This document shows positions 56,465 to 57,977 of a DNA stretch of 57,977 nt, piece by piece (the first letter of the stretch is position 1; each line of letters begins with the position of its first letter). Made by a program: the position numbers and the translations under genes. The DNA lies in NCBI GenBank assembly GCA_900546345.1, contig URCI01000013.1:1-57977 (forward strand), written 5' to 3'. Source of the stretch: an uncultured Prevotella sp. (GTDB taxonomy: Bacteria > Bacteroidota > Bacteroidia > Bacteroidales > Bacteroidaceae). Below the pieces are notes generated by a model that was not told the origin of the DNA, did no database searches, and worked only from the letters and a program-made list of their open reading frames with translations.

Positions 56465-57637
56465 CTATGCGTGGCACTTACGCAATTCTATTCTAAAAGT
56501 AGTGCCCTTCCCCACTTCCGACTCTTTGACATAGATACGACCATGATGGTATTCCTCAACAATACGTTTTGCCAGACTAAGTCCCAATCCCCAACCGCGT
56601 TGCTTCGTCGTAAATCCAGGACGGAACACATTATTTATATTACGCTTGCGAATCCCTTTGCCCGTATCACTCACATCGAGAAAGACCCAATCACCATTCT
56701 CCTCCACCCGCAAGGTGATTGTGCCTTGTCCACCTCCCATGGCATCGACTGCGTTCTTGCAAAGATTCTCAATCACCCACTCAAAAAGGGATCCGTTAAG
56801 GTCCACGATCACCTGATGAGGAGGAAAAAGCGTCAGAATCTTCACTTTACGACTGGTTCGGCGATCCATATAATCCACAACATGATCCAGCAACGTCAGC
56901 AAGTCGGTTGCCACAGGGGCAGGCACAGAGCCGATCTTGGAAAAACGGTCCGCAATCAGTTGCAAGCGCTTCACGTCTTTGTCCATCTCTGGTATCAAGG
57001 CATCATCGGGATAGGTCTCCTTCAAGATCTCCACCCAAGCAATCAAACTAGAGATAGGCGTACCCAACTGATGAGCCGTCTCCTTGGAAAGACCCACCCA
57101 CACCTTATTCTGTTCGGCACGCTTGGAAGTCAACAGAGCAAAGATCGCTACAACCACAAAGAGTAGCACCACTCCCAACTGCACAAAAGGATACCACGAC
57201 AAGCGTTTTAGCATCAACGACTCATCATAGCAGACATCGATATAATCGTGATGCTGTTCATCGAGAAAAATGCGTATATTCCGATGCAAGGCCAGCAGAT
57301 GCCTGCCCTCATCAGCAGCCAGCCTAAGACTATCCTGCTTCGACGAGGCAGCCAGCGAAAGATTACGGAAATCGGTCACATTACCATGGCTGTCCAACAC
57401 AATGACAGGAATTGTGTTGTTGTCATTCAACACTTTCAAGACAAGATTGAGATCCGTGTTTGCATCGGCCTGGTTGAGAGACCGCATAGCCTCGGCCCAC
57501 ACCTCCACTCTACTCCTTTCCTGCTTCTCCAAATCCGTAGTCAGGGAATGGGACACAACCAATGAGCCCACGGCGATAATCATCGCTGCGAGCACCAACG
57601 CAATCTTTACCTGTCTGATTCTATCTGTCCATTGCAT
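56465..57637 (-). CDS. Membrane sensor histidine kinase
   Basis: A 390-residue kinase from the ATG at 57637 (MQWTDRIRQVKIAL). The frame stays open for 53 more codons, but those translate the palindromic intergenic repeat and are unlikely to be real. There are two hydrophobic helices (about 12-35 and 160-185) around an extracytoplasmic region of about 120 residues. The dimerisation helix carries the phospho-histidine in LSKETAHQLGTPISSLIAWV. The N, G1 and G2 boxes are WVIENLCKNAVDAMGGGQGT, VSDTGKGIRKRNINNVF and GWGLGLSLAKRIVEEYHHGR. No response regulator gene is adjacent, so its partner is encoded elsewhere. Signal unknown. Confidence 0.93.
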   Translation of the reverse strand: MQWTDRIRQVKIALVLAAMIIAVGSLVVSHSLTTDLEKQERSRVEVWAEAMRSLNQADANTDLNLVLKVLNDNNTIPVIVLDSHGNVTDFRNLSLAASSKQDSLRLAADEGRHLLALHRNIRIFLDEQHHDYIDVCYDESLMLKRLSWYPFVQLGVVLLFVVVAIFALLTSKRAEQNKVWVGLSKETAHQLGTPISSLIAWVEILKETYPDDALIPEMDKDVKRLQLIADRFSKIGSVPAPVATDLLTLLDHVVDYMDRRTSRKVKILTLFPPHQVIVDLNGSLFEWVIENLCKNAVDAMGGGQGTITLRVEENGDWVFLDVSDTGKGIRKRNINNVFRPGFTTKQRGWGLGLSLAKRIVEEYHHGRIYVKESEVGKGTTFRIELRKCHA

Positions 57638-57679
57638 AACGGAAAGATAACGCAAAGAAATAGAAATTATTATAAGAAG

Positions 57680-57856
57680 CCCCTCCCTAACCCTCCCCAA
57701 GGGGAGGGGACAGAGCCCTACCCTAGCCCTCCCCGAGGGGAGGGAACAGCAATACCCATAAAGCATATATTTCGGGCGGATGGTATGGTATAGCAATTCT
57801 CTCCCCTCGGGGAGAGCTAGAGAAGGGCTGGAGTTGAGTTAGAGAAGGGTTGGAGG
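57680..57856. repeat. Intergenic palindromic repeats, copies 2 and following
   Basis: CCCTCCCTAACCCTCCCC-AA-GGGGAGGGG (57681-57709), then gccctaccctagccctcccc (57715-57734, identical to 30067-30086) with CGAGGGGAGGG, and an inverted set with CTCTCCCCTCGGGGAGAGCT and AGAGAAGGGCTGG / AGAGAAGGGTTGG (57800-57856). The block lies between the histidine kinase and the 5S gene. Confidence 0.75.
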
Positions 57857-57880
57857 CCGAGGGCAAATAATTACCATAAG

Positions 57881-57917
57881 AAAAAGCCCTTGAGGACATT
57901 GCTGTTCTCAAGGGCTT
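57881..57917 (-). terminator. Terminator of the rRNA operon
   Basis: AAGCCCTTGAG (57884-57894) pairs with CTCAAGGGCTT (57907-57917), and the minus strand ends TTTTTCTT. It follows the 5S gene. Confidence 0.9.
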
Positions 57918-57931
57918 CGTGTTTGAAAGAG

Positions 57932-57977
57932 GGCGGCCTCCTACTCTCCCGCATTGCATTGCAGTACCATCGGCGCA
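57932..57977 (-). rRNA. rrf: 5S ribosomal RNA, 3' end (partial)
   Basis: Read on the minus strand, the window's last 46 bases are GCGCCGATGGTACTGCAATG and then the helix and tail GCGGGAGAGTAGGAGGCCGC. This matches the 3' half of Bacteroidetes 5S rRNA, where GGTACTGC...GGGAGAGTAGG is conserved. The 5' part and the rest of the operon lie outside the window. Confidence 0.88.

Noticed and set aside
57638..57796. 53-residue N-terminal extension of the histidine kinase
   Set aside because: It is a translation of the intergenic palindromic repeat rather than protein-like sequence.

Overview
The window is a chromosomal segment of a Bacteroidales bacterium, most likely Prevotella or a close relative. 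Three things point there. First, many intergenic regions carry the Bacteroidetes promoter form TTTG-N19/20-TAnnTTTG instead of E. coli boxes, and Shine-Dalgarno sequences are weak. Second, the gene orders tig-clpP-clpX-recQ, guaB-PpiC-SurA-OstA-mutL and DUF177-rpmF-fabH-era-der suggest this phylum. Third, the gene content fits: an OmpA/OprF-like porin, a GH5-GH43 xylanolytic fusion and a eukaryote-type GlyRS. The species cannot be fixed from sequence alone.

Layout. 1-550: remnant of an IS256-family element. 590-5.9 kb: an ion and osmotic homeostasis operon (BCCT transporter, NhaA, DUF389 protein) followed by a frameshifted, truncated sensor-like membrane protein. 5.95-6.6 kb: no convincing gene, but two inverted copies of a structured repeat. 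6.6-12.1 kb: a small integrative element read leftward, with a zinc-finger/HTH protein, a tyrosine recombinase, two unknown proteins, an excisionase-like HTH protein, a RepA/RecA-like ATPase and a DUF6371-like protein; no relaxase is present. 12.2-24 kb: leftward housekeeping genes (dnaK, pepO, a MATE exporter, an FKBP lipoprotein, glyS, tRNA-Leu, a RAYT transposase, asd), plus an unusual C-poor, purine-rich putative transcript ending in a 27-codon ORF. 24.2-30 kb: a Kef-type antiporter, a LolD-like ATPase, a CvfB-like S1 protein, a 40-aa basic protein and an OmpA-family protein. 30.4-38.9 kb: a leftward guaB-PPIase-SurA-TM protein-OstA-mutL block linking nucleotide synthesis, outer-membrane biogenesis and mismatch repair. 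39.1-42.8 kb: an orphan 1,221-aa GH5-GH43 enzyme. 43-48.8 kb: recQ, clpX, clpP and tig. 49-51.6 kb: lptB divergent from mlaE-mlaF. 51.8-56.4 kb: DUF177-rpmF-fabH-era-der-lipoprotein. 56.5-57.6 kb: a histidine kinase. 57.7-57.98 kb: palindromic intergenic repeats, a terminator and the 3' end of a 5S rRNA gene, so an rRNA operon continues beyond the right edge.

The strongest leads outside ordinary genes are four. (1) The inverted repeat pair at about 5.98-6.56 kb, whose two copies differ by compensatory G/C swaps in overlapping hairpins. (2) The purine-rich putative RNA at 18.3-18.96 kb. (3) The tig-clpP intergenic region, where one segment can pair with either of two upstream segments and the clpP promoter sits between them. 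(4) The relaxase-less integrative element with unknown cargo genes and iterated operators. All functional calls are from sequence reading; no database search was run.
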